The position numbers and the translations under genes are program-made. A stretch of 64,000 nucleotides of DNA. Source: Microcyclospora pomicola. Lineage: Eukaryota; Ascomycota; Dothideomycetes; Capnodiales. Below the pieces are notes generated by a model. That model worked only from the letters and a program-made list of their open reading frames with translations, did no database searches and had not been told where the DNA came from. Of this stretch, positions 1 to 12,500 are shown piece by piece. Positions within the stretch are counted from its first letter, which is position 1, and each line of letters opens with the position of its first letter. The stretch spans positions 248,001-312,000 of the forward strand of contig NHNY01000011.1 in the NCBI GenBank assembly GCA_002786065.1. Reading direction: 5' to 3'.

Positions 1-194
1 TGGAAAGCCCTCATCTGTACAACGAGGCACTAAGGGAGCTGAAGGAGAAATTGCTGACGGGTCTGTTGGGCGGTGAGCGGCGGGAGATGTGGTTCCTGGT
101 CCGGTCAAATCGACTCGGCCTCATTCAGAGAAAGGAATGTGAGGGCAGTGATGTTGACGAAGATGCGGCGAAGGCATTTTTGTCCGCCAAATGA
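1..194 (+). CDS. 3' end of an unrecognised gene
   Basis: An open frame enters from the left edge (first full codon at base 3) and stops at 192-194, giving 63 residues that I do not recognise. They look protein-like: an amphipathic charged stretch (EALRELKEKLLTGLLG), then MWFLVRSNRLGLIQR and an acidic tail ending AFLSAK. Its stop faces the stop of the nucleoside hydrolase 130 bp away, a usual convergent arrangement. It could be chance, because only 190 bp are visible; the bases left of the window would settle it. Confidence 0.45.
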   Translation, partial: ESPHLYNEALRELKEKLLTGLLGGERREMWFLVRSNRLGLIQRKECEGSDVDEDAAKAFLSAK

Positions 195-323
195 TGATCG
201 CATTCATGTCTTTGGCAATGAGACAAGACCTGGCTGTGATGCGCCGACGATGAAGTGATGGGTCTTTGACGCAAAACATTGCTTCTCCGCAGCTCGCATA
301 GAAAGTCTCGTACCATGTCACAA

Positions 324-1580
324 TCATCGGCGGCGCTCGGAATCGCCTTCCCTGGATGCCTTTGCAATCGTGCTCATCAAAGTCTGGATATCTCCCTGGA
401 AGTCCTCCAGATTCCTGATCTCCGTGCTCTCTTCTCCTCGCGCTGGAAACGAGTCCAATGGAGTCTGTCTGCTAACCGCCACTTCCGCGCGCCACAAGCA
501 GCCCTCCAACAGGCCCCAGATATCCTTCGCCTCCAGGCCGCGCGGAATGCGTACGCCGACTTGGCCTGAAGATTTCCGCGTTACGACCGTTCGGCCACAC
601 TGGGACGAGTTGTCTAATGGGCGACCAGACCCGCTGTGCTCGCCTTCCGTCACGACTTCCACATCGAAACGTTCGTCTTGCCCGTCATCCTGTGACGCGT
701 CGACGTTGCAGATGAACAGCTCCGGGGCGAAGATGACGGCTACGGCGAGTGGGTCGTGGGTAGGCGGACCCTGGGTGAGTCCAAAGACATCCGCGTATGT
801 GCGCGAGAAGTACGTCAGGATCTCAAAGAACAGACGACGTGTAGGGGACACGGTCTCCATGGTGGGCTCGATGACGGTCGTGACGCCGAAGCCGAATAAC
901 AGGCCATACTGCATGTCGCGCGTCGCGAGGAATTTGTGCGTCAGGTCCAGTGGGACGAGCGTGGTCTTAGCAGCGAGCTCAGCGTTGGAGAACACGGCGG
1001 CCGCGGCTTCAGGATCGCAGTAGATGTTGAACTCGGCGTAGGGTGTCCAGTTGCCATAGCGCTCCCCTTGCCCAGCGACCTTGCCCATCGGAGCATCTGT
1101 GAAGTTGTCGCCAACGGCACCACCCATGATGCTCAGCCCTGCTAGATGTGACACGATGAGAGGATACGCGGCGATGAGTTGGGCCACGTTCGTGAGAGTT
1201 CCGGTAGCGACCAGCCACGCCGTCCCTTGAGGCTGTGCGCTGAGTGCCCGATACATCGCCTCGATGGCCGGGAAGTCGGTCTTTTGGGACACCCGCGGCA
1301 CAGGTAAGTGTGTCGTGCCATCCAAACCAGACTCGCCATGGATGTCGGGGGCGAAGAATACATTTCGCTCCAGCGGCTTGGCTGCCCCAGCATAGACTGG
1401 CACGTCCTCTCGTGCGATGGCTCGGAGGATCGCGCGAGTGTTATATGTTGTTCGCTCTACGGGAGCGTTGCCATAGACGGTGCTGATACCCAGTAGATCC
1501 AGCGCCGGGTGGCGGGCGGCGAGGAGGATCGCGAAAGCATCATCGTGCCCGGTATCGCAGTCCAGCCAAAGGGAGGTCAT
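324..1580 (-). CDS. Inosine/uridine-preferring nucleoside hydrolase (URH1-like)
   Basis: Single-exon gene, 418 residues. It should hydrolyse the N-glycosidic bond of ribonucleosides (uridine and others) to free base plus ribose in pyrimidine/purine salvage. The N-terminus has the family's calcium-binding signature, here LWLDCDTGHDDAFAILLAA (usual form DxDxGxDD), at residues 3-21. The distal metal-site motif THDPLAVAV is present about residue 281, and FDVEVVTEGEHSG followed by GRTVV matches the C-terminal part of the fold. I start at the ATG at 1578-1580, which puts the signature right at the N-terminus. A longer frame reaches 1622, but its first codon is not supported. The length exceeds the 310-370 residues typical of the family because of a charged C-terminal tail ending in SERRR. 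Substrate preference cannot be read from the sequence. Confidence 0.9.
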   Translation of the reverse strand: MTSLWLDCDTGHDDAFAILLAARHPALDLLGISTVYGNAPVERTTYNTRAILRAIAREDVPVYAGAAKPLERNVFFAPDIHGESGLDGTTHLPVPRVSQKTDFPAIEAMYRALSAQPQGTAWLVATGTLTNVAQLIAAYPLIVSHLAGLSIMGGAVGDNFTDAPMGKVAGQGERYGNWTPYAEFNIYCDPEAAAAVFSNAELAAKTTLVPLDLTHKFLATRDMQYGLLFGFGVTTVIEPTMETVSPTRRLFFEILTYFSRTYADVFGLTQGPPTHDPLAVAVIFAPELFICNVDASQDDGQDERFDVEVVTEGEHSGSGRPLDNSSQCGRTVVTRKSSGQVGVRIPRGLEAKDIWGLLEGCLWRAEVAVSRQTPLDSFPARGEESTEIRNLEDFQGDIQTLMSTIAKASREGDSERRR

Positions 1581-2699
1581 AACTGGCCCAGCAGTATATA
1601 TGGTAGGTTTCCGGAAGTGCAACCAGCTTTTTTTGTATCAGAAGTCATGCAGAAGAATAAATGTCCACGTATCCGGTTTGTACTGTCCCTGGCCACGAGT
1701 AGAATCTGCACGTAGAGCAGCGACCAATAGGCTAGGTAGTCCACGAAGTAAGCTTCTCTATACGTGTTTGCTCTCGTTGGCGGACGAAGTGTGATATTTC
1801 AAGTCGTGGAGAAGCGGATGGAAGCAACGTGAGGAGAAACTTCATCCACAGCCCTGTCCGGCACGCCGCATGCAGTCTCTCTATCCACGGCAGTTTCGTC
1901 GTCTTCTCGCGGCACCAGATAGTAAGCGTCCTGCAATACACGGTCTCGCGTCCGAAGGAGATTCAGTATTCGCCTCCGCTGTCGCCTGATCTCAAGTTCT
2001 CTCGCCCGCTGATCGAATCAGAAGTAGGACAACTACGTGTGACGTGCCACCGGGTCACTACTCCTACTCTCGACCCCAGCAGGATTTCCATTGCGTGCTT
2101 GGTTTTTTCGACGCGTGGGTCCGGCACAATGCTCCGAGGCCGCGGTGACGACCAAAGCTTCGTTTTCGGCGTGGAGCGCCGAGCAGCTCCTGGCGTTTGG
2201 GGGAGGTGCTGTCGTGCTTGACGTGTGCATCACCGCTGCATCACGTCGTGTAGCTAGGCCGGATCTTGCTGCGCGGCGGAGCCAGGGCCGATAGGTGGAG
2301 GTGAAGCCGGTGGACGATGCTGAGCGGCGTCATCCAGTTCAGCATATGTATGTACCACGGCGGATGGAGAGTGCTGTCGACGGCGAAGCGAAGGCCGAGA
2401 CTCCCTCGCAAGAGAGGGTTGAATGCTGACATAGACGGAATTGGGGAGAATCAAACGTCACGAGCTGGATCTTCGGAAGGGGAGTGCTGCAAGGACTGCA
2501 CTGTCTCATGGGTATCTTGGTTTATAGCTCTACGCTCAACTGTATAACCTGCTTTCGTTCCGATCGATGCAATAAGATATACCCATGCGTAATCAACTCA
2601 CACGACCCGCGCAGACACGGCGCCTAGATGAGCCTAATGCACCGTCTTCGATAGATCTCCGTCCCACTGCCCTCGTCATGATCAACAAGTCGTCCGCAC
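1581..2699. other. Intergenic, no gene seen
   Basis: About 1.1 kb between the 5' end of the nucleoside hydrolase and the 3' end of the PAS kinase, both on the minus strand. Only short, unconserved frames on both strands. It should hold the hydrolase promoter and the kinase 3' UTR. Confidence 0.6.
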
Positions 2700-5600
2700 T
2701 CATGACTTTTTAGCCCCCGCTTCGTCCTGGTCCTCGACAAGACACCAGGGGTGCTGGAGGACGGCCTCGATGCTGATTCGTCGCTCAACATCTCGATCCA
2801 GCATCTGACGGACCAGATCGATACATTCCTCTGACAGCACGTAGGGAACTCGCAGATCATGATCCATGATCTCGTCGATTGAGTAGAAGGGATTCTCCTT
2901 GTACACGATGGTGTAGAGGAGGATACCTAGGGCCCAGACATCTTGCTCTTTGCCACGGTAAGGCGAACCACGCAGGACTTCGGGCGCAGCATAATCTGCA
3001 TCGCAGCAATGTTAGCATGAATCATAGGTCTCCACGATGCGTGATCTGCTTACCAATTGTTCCGACGAAGACATCAAACGGTCCGTTCTTGATGTACGCT
3101 GCACTCCCAAAATCTACCACTTTGACCCTTCCTTCTCCATCTAAGATGACATTCTCGTCCTTGATGTCTCGATGGACGACTTTGGCCGTAACGTGCAGAT
3201 GCTTCAGTGCTTCAGCGACCTGCTTGAAGATCTTTCGGCATTCAGCTTCTTCCATGGTAACACGCAGCTCGATGTAGTCGAAGAGATCCATGCCAGGAAG
3301 GCCGTGAGGCACCATCTCAATGTAGTAATTGATGTCGTCCTCGAAGAAGTCGGCCATTTCGACGATGTTGGGATGCTGCATGCCTTCGCGGCGAAGATAG
3401 TCCAGAACGTGGATCTCCAGTGGCACGGTACCAAGCCGGCGGTCTCGGTGCCATGTGTCGACAAGGATACGTCGCTTGGTCACGTATTTGATCACCATTT
3501 TCTTCGCCGCTGCTTTCTTGTACCTAGCAAGCTTGACTTGGCCATATGCACCTTGACCCATCTCTTCGAGGATCACAAAATCATCTATGCGCTTCTTCTT
3601 GATCACCTTGACGCCGGCTTCGATCATGTCAGGCGAGGGGTGTTCGAAAGGTTCACCAGCAGTCGGATCTTCAGATTCGGATGCTGCCTTAGCTTCCTCG
3701 AGTTTCGATCGTAGCCGGCTGATATGGGAATCTTCATCTTCGCTTTCGGTGGCATGTGGCGGACTCGACACCACGCTAGAGTCTGCTAGCGGACCAGGCT
3801 GCTGCGGCGGCGTACCGGGTCTGCTGATATATGGTGTCACTGGCCCTACACCATGATTGACAGCGTGCAGCTGTCGACTGTAGGTGATCCAAAGTGCGTA
3901 AACCACCTCACTACCTGGAAAGTCTGTTGTGCTTTCCTCGTCGATGACCGCCTCATTATAGATTGGCTCACGATCAGACTTGACGACCCTCATCTGCACA
4001 TCGATCATAATCTCCTCGCCATCTCTATGCCGGGCTGGCAGACCACTTGGCCGGAGGAAATATGCTGCTGCGTCCGCGGAGCCTTCCCTGAGTGCTAGAA
4101 GTGACCTCGCGCGTCGGAAGCTGTGTTCTGGTATCACAATACCATCCACTAGCGCGATTTTGTCCTCGTTGGTCATTACTCGCAAGATGTCATCGAAGCC
4201 TGGAATAAGATCTACGATGGGTGTACCATCTGGGTTGGCATGTCCGAACAATGCGTTCGAGAATACGCTGTTCGAACTGCTGATGCGCATTGTAGCTGGA
4301 TTGACCACCATGATACCTGCGATGTGTGGAAAGCTGGATATCCGAAAGGTGTTTGTTTCAGGTTGTGGATCGAGGGTGATGGGTATGGATATTGAGTTGA
4401 TCGTCCGAGCCGTAAAGCGTCGCAAGCGTGCGATCGCATCATAGTCCACAGCTCCTGTGTTCGTTCCTGCAAGCTTGGGAAAAGCAGGTATAAGCTTTTG
4501 TACGTCCATACCATTCCGCACACGCTCAATTCCCCAGATGGCTTCTAGATCGCCAGTTCCCCGTATGACCGAGCCAATCTCGTCCACCGTCAGTATTGCA
4601 ACATCCTCGGATATCTCTTCGAGCACCCAGATGAGATTGCCGCCCTTCTCCTTGACCCAGAGTGAAGCACTTCCGCTTGCACCGTTCATTTTCCGAATTG
4701 GGACGACGTCGCCGCACAGTAGAACGCCACGACTCTTATTGCTTGCGTGGTGCGTCCCGTTGCCGTTGGGAGATTTCGCTGATGTTGGAGGTCGCGGCAT
4801 CATTACACCATTTTCCGTCTTACTTCTCCGGCTCTGATAAGTCTCTCGCGCGGGTGGTTTTGCAAGTAATCTCGCTGTGACGCCATTTCCAATGCTGGCA
4901 AAGCTGTTGCTAGGGCTAGTCTTTTGCTTTGCATTTGGAGGTGATACCGTCCTTTGCTGGTGCTGTTGATTGTTAAGAGAACCACTTTCTGGATCTCGGA
5001 GCTTATCTTCCAACCACTTCCTGCGCTCCTCTTGTATCACTTCCATGATACCTAATTTGCGTACCTCTGCTCTGGTAACGCCGAAAACAAGACACGCCAA
5101 GTCGTTAGCAGCCGTGATTGTCCAAGGTGCCTTGGCTTCGGTGGTGAAAATAGCTTGTGCTTGCTGGTGACGGTGCCCGTGAGGGGCTCGCTCAGTCAGA
5201 GTTCCACTTCGCGCCAACGCTGGAGGAGCAAACACAGGTGGGTTTGTCGGCGATAATGCTGAGGCTGGTTGGTTCGTGTAGTATGGTTGAGCCATGGCTT
5301 CTGTGAGTTTTTGTTGTAGAGAGTATCCTGCTACATCTGTGTAAGTGCGCTTCAGTTTGGATCGCTGTGGTCGTTCTGCGGCAGGAGTTGGAAGATACTG
5401 TTCAGCAGTACGGGTGTCGATACGGGAAAGCGTACTGTTATCTGTATCTGCTGGAGGTTCTGGGACTGATTCGCCGGATGACAAATCTGAAGACGATAAC
5501 AGAGGCTCTGGCTCGCTAGTGAATGTTCGGTGCGAGTCTGTATCTGTTCCGCCCGGCTTCGATGTCTTCACTTCGCGGTTTTCAGTCATCTCGTCGGTTA

Positions 5601-6627
5601 GCACAGTGATAGGAGTGCTGACATGCGTCGGACTTTCATTCTGTTCGAGCAAGTCCGGCATGAAGCTTCGTTCGAACAGGTTCTCATTGGTCAAATGGGC
5701 TGGACCTGTGAGTGGGCCCTGAGCGATACCGAGTCCAGTTCCAGAAATGCCTTCTGGGGCATCCATTAAACTCGCTCTATGTAGCAACTCCATCATGCTG
5801 AGCAGCTCCTCGTCGCCACTCAGACGTGCTTGAGCATTTGCAATCCGAGGTGAGGTTTGTGCCCATGAGATCTTATCTCGCATGAAATCGATACTCCGCT
5901 TCAGGACGTTCTGCCGATTCTGAATCGAATCACTACTCTGATGGGCGAAGGAGAAAGAGTGCAATGACTCCGAGGGGAATCGGGTCAGATCTTCGCCGAA
6001 CATCAACGACGGTGCTGCGGCAGAAGGCAGATACGAGAAGGAGGCCTGCCTCGATGGTGGAGCGGAAGAGTGTGGAGAGGTCGGTGGCAGATTCGGCGAA
6101 GACGTCGAGGGGTGGCGCACGGAAGGTGGCGGATGATGTTGACGGATACGGTGAAGACCAGTGTTACGTTCGGCCGTCAATATGGGCGATCTGGCAGCAC
6201 TCAAGTATCAGTAGAGGTACGTGTGCATGCTCTGGTCAAGTGAAGCCCGGTTCCTTCAGCCCCTCACCACGATACGCCGTCACGACTCATACTCTTTCTA
6301 TGCTAACATCATACATGTACTAGGGTCACATGCTACGCGGAATTGTCATGTACGACTAAGGCCATAGTGCCCCATCACGCGTGACAGACAAAATGCACAA
6401 GGATCACTCACGCACCTAGTCAGACTATCATATGTCCCCTGGCTGGTGAGCCCGTCGATGGAAAGCCTACCACCTCCACTTCTGAGTTTGTCCGCTCCAT
6501 CTTGACTGCTATTGCCGTGGGCTTTGGAGAGCAGGTTGCTTGTAGATCGGTTCTTCGGTATGGAGAGGGCGGGCGGCTTGTGCATTCGCGAGGAGGGTAG
6601 CGATGTTGCGAAGAGTCCTTCTATCAT
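2700..6627 (-). CDS. PAS-domain serine/threonine kinase (PSK1/PSK2 type)
   Basis: Three exons: 6627-6416, 6190-3054 and 2995-2700 (introns of 225 and 58 bp), giving 1,214 residues. The frame at 6204 begins with TTG after an in-frame stop, so the real start lies in the upstream exon: ATG at 6627 and the junction AG|A restore reading with no gap. The N-terminal third is Ser/Pro-rich and probably disordered. PAS-like segments follow (AAND LACLVFGVTRAEV, then GDVVPIRKMNGASGSASLW). The kinase domain covers roughly residues 940-1205: P-loop GQGAYGQV, Lys in MVIKYV, catalytic HRDIKDEN, DFG in VVDFGSAAY, then YAAPEVLRG across the last intron. This is the domain order of PAS kinase, a nutrient-sensing regulator of glycogen synthase, sugar use and translation in yeast. 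Key residues are intact. Long Ser/Thr stretches suggest heavy phosphorylation, which is inference. Confidence 0.93.
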
Positions 6628-7805
6628 GGTCTCAAATCAGTCTGTCTGTTCATGAACGCGGACTCTATCACAATGGTCACAGCCAGATGGTGGCCGAACC
6701 ACGTAGGCGATTCTCCCAACACGGTCCTCGGTGTTCGAGAGCGGTTTCACTCTTTGCGTTCTTTCTGTCTATCCTGGGGGCGCAGTCTCGCAAAGTGTGA
6801 AACCTACCATCCTGCTGCCGCTCCCCAACAGGCGAAGTCATGCTACCGCTGCTCTTCTCCCTTCATGCAGTTGCTTCTTCTCGTCCTGCCCCAAGCTGGC
6901 ACGCAGTATGACCTTTGAAGGGTACCTCGATCACAAGCCGAAGCGTGGTGGGGTACGTCCTGTGTCAGGTGTCCCAGAATACCGTGACTGGCAGTGGCAT
7001 GCGTGCTGTGACAAAGGCGAATAGCGAGTGACAAGCAATTGCAGTAGGTAATGACCTCTATAGTTCGTATGACTCTATTCTATAAAGCGAGGAGTTGAAT
7101 GTGTGCATGCAGAGAAGCTGTAAGGTGGAAGGGAATGACATGGACCCAACGCAGTAAGCGGCTAGCATAAATTCCGGAGGACCTGGGCCGCCTAGCTCCA
7201 GTCTTCGGGCCTCACCCACGACTCAAGTATGTGTAGGCAGTGTACTGAACTGCGGTAGTTGACGTCTACTTCCGACGTTCTTTTCTACTAGTGTACCGCT
7301 GCGTTGAGTCGAAGTGGAAGAGCCATAGGGGTTAGGACCGATTGTGGCAAGTTTTGGTGGCAAGAAAGAATCGAGCTGGAATCATGCGAAGAGATGAACT
7401 CGCTGCCACTATGCTCCTGCGATTTTGAGGACGCTCCCACACGTCGTGTCATCATTCGAGTTGTGATAGCTTATAGCTAATCTACAGGCGATCGATTCTG
7501 ATCACGTGTATTCGGGACAGGGAGATATCTCGTGCGGAGCATGTACATCCAATCGATCCCGGATGTTGCCGTATGGGCCAGATCTAAGCCGCGAGGGGAA
7601 GAAGAATTGCAAGCAACGCAAGCAACGCAAAGTGGAGGTAGAATTTGATCGTTTTGTGATGAGAGCCATATCTGCCTGTGTGGGCCCTGTCACGGAGTTT
7701 AACGTGAATCCCACACGGCATTGGCCATGTCATTCACTCAGCATAACGCCGCTGCTATGAACCTAGCTCATGCGCCCGACACAAATGACTTTTACAAAAG
7801 AGCAT
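6628..7805. other. Intergenic, kinase promoter side
   Basis: About 1.2 kb between the PAS kinase start and the eS7 stop. It presumably holds the kinase promoter and the eS7 3' UTR. A short tandem duplication (caagcaacg twice, about 7610-7628) is the only repeat seen. No frame looks coding. Confidence 0.55.
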
Positions 7806-8659
7806 CTAGAATTCGCCACCACTCTGGGGAAACTCGAAGTTGACACCCTTGCCGGTCAGACGCTTGTAGACCTCGCTGTAGGTGTCGAGTCTGTAGTCCA
7901 CACCACCACGCTCCTTCTCGTCGAGAATGACCTTGAGAATCTTGCTGTTGTCCTCCTTGGTGCGAATGCGCTTGCCAACAATCTCAACGGGGTAGACGAG
8001 ATCGGCAAGGATGGCGTCGTGGACGGCAGTCAAAGTGCGCGAACGAGGACGCTTCTGAGTTTGCGATGTGCGAGAGCGGTTGCTACGCTTGGGGCGCGGC
8101 AAGATGCGGCGAGAGGCGATGATGAGCACATGGCGGTCGGAGAACTTCTTCTCAAGCTCGCGCGTGAGGCTGAGAAGTGTTAGTGATGACTGGAAGACGG
8201 GGAAGAATTGCGATTGAACTGACCGTTGCTGAGATCGGTGCCATCCTTGAAGGAGAGGAACGGGAACGAAGATAACAATGGCTTTCCTGCCGTGGCCAAC
8301 CTCAATCTGTAAGAATCCTGGTGTCAGCGAAAAGCTGCCCAGTGCCCACCGCCTCTTCGAGTATGATATGTGTGTAGGTTGTCTGCTTCATGCATTCTGT
8401 CCCCAGCCAACCGAGGACACTAACAGCGCCGACGATGGTGTCCATGACTCTCTCTTGACTGATTCCGTGCCGGTGACGAATGTGCCGATCATCTTACCTC
8501 GCGTGCGGACACGAATTGGAGAGGCCTGAGAGCACTCCTCATGTCGGGAATGTTGGTCTCGAGCTCGTAAAGAGCAGTGGCGATGTTGGTCTCGATCTCC
8601 GAAGGCTTCGAGCGCGACGGGCTGTTGGCAGCGATCTTGTTGAGGGCTTGTTGAGACAT
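7806..8659 (-). CDS. RPS7: 40S ribosomal protein eS7
   Basis: Three exons: 8659-8498, 8306-8224 and 8169-7806 (introns of 191 and 54 bp), giving 202 residues, the normal length for fungal eS7. The protein is a component of the small ribosomal subunit. Recognisable family sequence runs throughout: [11 protein letters not shown] near the start, [17 protein letters not shown] across the first junction, [32 protein letters not shown] across the second junction, [20 protein letters not shown], and the C-terminal [15 protein letters not shown]. The start at 8659 is the only ATG consistent with the family. Intron 1 is long for this genome; I checked it for C/D-box snoRNA signals and saw no convincing pair. 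Confidence 0.97.
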
Positions 8660-9587
8660 GGTTGCGGTAGTGTTCGTCTTGTCAAGATGAAGTACCGTAT
8701 GAAGCTGCGCTGACTTCCTTAGAGACTGGAATTCGAGCGACTGATTTTCGCGGTGCGCAAAGCGGAAAAGAGCCGCACTTGTGTCGTCACGTGACTGTTC
8801 CATCGACACCTCCAAGTCATTTATCCCTGCCACATACCTACCTTACGTTAGTGGCCATCACGACTCTGGTCCGAACCTGTAATATGCGTTATGTATAACC
8901 GGTACCTCATATGAGAGTACAAGTGCCAATCATACATGCAGTCGTGATTGAATGCCTACGAATGTGCCAACCTCAGGACTGAATCCGGCCCGAAATGCTC
9001 GCAATTTATGTGTGCATGTATCCAGCCAAGCGTACACAATCGAGGTCTTGGTAGGACCATCTGAGCTGTGAGCCTGTGACACATGGCACCACAGCAAAGC
9101 TAGCTGTCACCAAAAGGATTCGCTGGTGTGCGATTACACTGTTGCGGCATAGGCTTTTTGGTCTCAACTTATCATCCTTATCATAACGAGCTCGATCAAG
9201 ATCGCCGAGATCGTGGACTTCTCCTCAGAACAGTCGGACTCGTGTGGCTTGATGTCGACCTTCTCATTCGTCATGAAAGCGGATTGCGCTGGGCCTCTTT
9301 CGTCCTTAGCTCGACCTAATCTGCGCACGGATCACTCGCCCTTGCGTTCTCTTCGCATCACGCAGATCCGTCCTCTCCACCTCCACCAGCAACAATCAAA
9401 ACAATAGTAGAGCATCCAGCATCACGACTCGTCGCTATCGACATACAGCTATTCTGGCCTGTCACTGTACTTCCAGAACACTCTTGCGCTGTGATAGAAC
9501 CAATCGAACTAGCTTCCTGGTCTCAACATCAATAGCGTACATTCCGGCTGCGCCAAAGCATGCGACCGGCGCTCTCGAGGTTACGGT
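8660..9587. other. Divergent promoter region, eS7 / HOS4-like
   Basis: 928 bp separating two divergent start codons. It should carry both promoters and the leader of the ankyrin gene. No protein-like frame. A short upstream ORF overlaps the ankyrin start (listed separately). Confidence 0.6.
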
Positions 9588-9598
9588 ATGAATGGTAG
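9560..9598 (+). promoter_or_regulatory. Upstream ORF overlapping the HOS4-like start
   Basis: ATG at 9560 opens a 12-codon frame (MRPALSRLRYEW, stop at 9596-9598) that overlaps the main ATG at 9588 in a different frame. A ribosome that starts here cannot reinitiate at the main start downstream, so it would lower translation if the transcript begins upstream of 9560. The transcript start is not known. Confidence 0.4.
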
Positions 9599-12500
9599 CA
9601 GGTCACCAGATCCGCCGATCCTCCCTCAGGCTATCAGTGTGACCAAGATCGAGCAGGAAGACACTATCAATGGCACAGCGACCAATGGACATCTCTCAAG
9701 TAGAAGCTCAGTGACGGCCCTGCCTGAGCATCCTGCGGACGACGCCTCTGGCCATGAAAAAGATGGACAGCCTGATCGGGTCAAAGCGGACAATGTTGTG
9801 AACGGAGAAGATGATGGATCCTCCGAAGCCGAGACACTTATCGATAGCCCTGTCAAGAAGAAAGAGGCCGCAAAGGCGAATGCAACGCTCAGGAATGACA
9901 AGCCTGCAAAGAGCCGTATAGGAAGTTTACCCGTTCCAGGAGAGGACGACGAGGACACTACAGATTCTCATGCTTCGCCGATGCGCAGTGTAGAGGTGAC
10001 AGATGTTGAGCATTCGGCTTCCAGCGAGAAGAAGCACAGGCTAGCAGAGCAGATGGACAACGAAAGCGACAAGGAGAACAGTAGCGGCTCTCTGAGCTCG
10101 CCTGGGTCATCACCCTCAGCTGCGTCTTCGAGGGAGTCGTCCAGGTCCCGCGCGTTGTCTGAACAGCCTGGCCGACTGCAATCGAACCCACGCAAGAGAA
10201 AACACCGTGCTTCCTCGGTAAGTCTTCCAAACAAGAGATTGAGCGCGCATCCATCCTCTCGGAGGCTTCGAGGCCTGCATTCGGAAGAAGTGCCTTTGAA
10301 GGGCGAAACGTCCCAGTCCCCACCAACTCATAATCACAAGCGAGCTGTGTCGATGCAATCGGCCCTTGTGGAGGGAGCTTCAGATGCCTACAACAGGAAA
10401 CGAAGGGCAGTCACGCAAATGCCAGCTCGGGAATCAAAGTCTTCAAGGAATGGATGGGAGGAATCCGATGGCTCTTCAGAGACAACGTCTCACGGACATA
10501 ACGAGCATCGACGGCCGCAGCGGGGAATCGGGAGAGCAACGTCGACCCCTGGAAGACCACCTGGCAGAGAACATAAGCGTCATGTCAACAAATATGGGTT
10601 CACACGACTCGCAGAAGCTTGTGAGGATGGCGATCTGGACATGGTGAAAGAGTGGCGGGAAAAGGATGCTGACCAACTAGAGCTGGCCGAATTTGCCGGA
10701 AACAAGCCTTTGCAAATTGCTGCGCTGAACGGCAATGACGAGGTTGTCCGTTATCTGATCGAGCAAGGGTGCCAGATTGACTGTGCGAACGTGGACAAGG
10801 ACACACCCCTGATTGATGCTGCGGAAAATGGTCACCTCGAAGTCGTCAAAATCTTGCTGGAGTCAGGGGTAGACCCGCTTCGCCAAAATCTCAAAGGTCA
10901 GCAAGCTTTGGACGTGGTAACGGACGACACGGACGATGCTGATGGCATTCGTGCGGTTTTGCGCGAAGCAATCGGCAGTTGGAACAGCGACGATGCTAAA
11001 CGACGGAGAGAGCAAGAGGAGGAAGCGCGTCACGCGGGAGGCCCTAACAAGGAACTTCATTTCATGGCGCGTTCGTATGAGAATCTTTTGAAACTTGTGA
11101 CGATTAACGATCGTAATGGTGTTCGGGAATTTTTGGACGCGCGCGTTCCAGTCGACAATGCCCTCGTGGCCGCTGCTGCGAGGACTGGCGATGAGTATCT
11201 GGTCAACATGTTGCTTGCTGAAATTACCGACAAAAAGGCATTCCAGAAGCCCGAAAAGCCAGTGACTGCCGTGCTAGGCTCCTCGCACTTTGATATGCTC
11301 AAGCTTCTCACGCAACTGGGCCAATTCAATCCCATGTATAGGAACAGGGCCGGCAAGACTTGGCCTGAGCTGGCCGAAGAACGTAACGGGCCGAACAGCG
11401 CGAAAGAAAAGGAACTGTTACAACGATTATACGACCAGCGAGCCGCCACTTTGGGCAGACGCAGTAGCAGTCCAGTATCGAAACGAGATCAAGTGAAGCG
11501 TAGATTCAAACAACAGGATGACGACGAAGACAGCAACAGCCAAGAGTCTGCCATACCCAAACGCAAGTTTGGGCGACGTTTGCTGTCCAGGAAAGATATG
11601 CGTGCCGCAAATGGGAAAGCTTTGTCCGATTCTGAATCCGATGACTCGACCTCTGGCATGGACGCGATTCCGGATGTGGCTGAAGAGTCAGAAAAGGAAG
11701 CTGCTCCTACCATGGCACCCCCAAAGAGCCCTGCTCGACGAAGAGGCTCCGGAGGCGGTCGAGATCGCAGCAGCAAATCTAGCTCACAGCCTCCTGATAT
11801 CTCTCCTAAAGGTAGAAGACGTTCTTCTAGCTCTCATGCACAGGCCGAGACACCACTGCCTGCAGTATTGGAGGAGAAGGTCGCTGATGTTGAGATGCAA
11901 GATGCCCTGCCCGAGGAGGCACCCAAGGAGGAGAAGACAAGGGCAATAAGTGCAGAGGCGCGAGAACGGGAGGAGAAACAAAGAGAACGGGAGGCAGAAA
12001 TGGAAAGAGCCGAGCAGGTGATCGAAGATGCGCGAAAGACAGAAGAAGTGCGACGAGCCGAGGAGGAACGCAAGGCGGAAGTAGACCGTCTCAAGCAGGA
12101 AGCGGTAGAGGAGGCGGCAAGGGTTGCTGAAGCTCAAAGAGCGGCGGCAGATGAGCTTGCGCAACGTGAGACACAGCTCAATGAGAGGTGGCAAAGCTTG
12201 CGCGAACGATGCCTCGAGGCGCTGCCAGGATCACTGGCTCTTGTTCTGGACCCTGCCTCAGACTTCACGTACAAACACCCGAGCACGCAAGCCATGGTGA
12301 TGCGAGACAACGTCTTCCTGTTGAAGCGTTTTACCCCACTTATTTCAATCCGCCAAACCTCCACGGCGTCTGCTTCAATCCCTGTCGAGCATTGGATCCT
12401 CAACATCCAGGTTGCGGCATTGCTTGGCAAACGGGGCATCGACTTGTTGGTGCCGCGCGACACACCAGGCTTCGAACGCACGCTGTCACATGGCTGGACC

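Noticed and set aside
8307-8497. snoRNA in the long first intron of the eS7 gene
   Set aside because: Only a partial C-box-like sequence at the donor and one CTGA were seen; no terminal stem or guide element.
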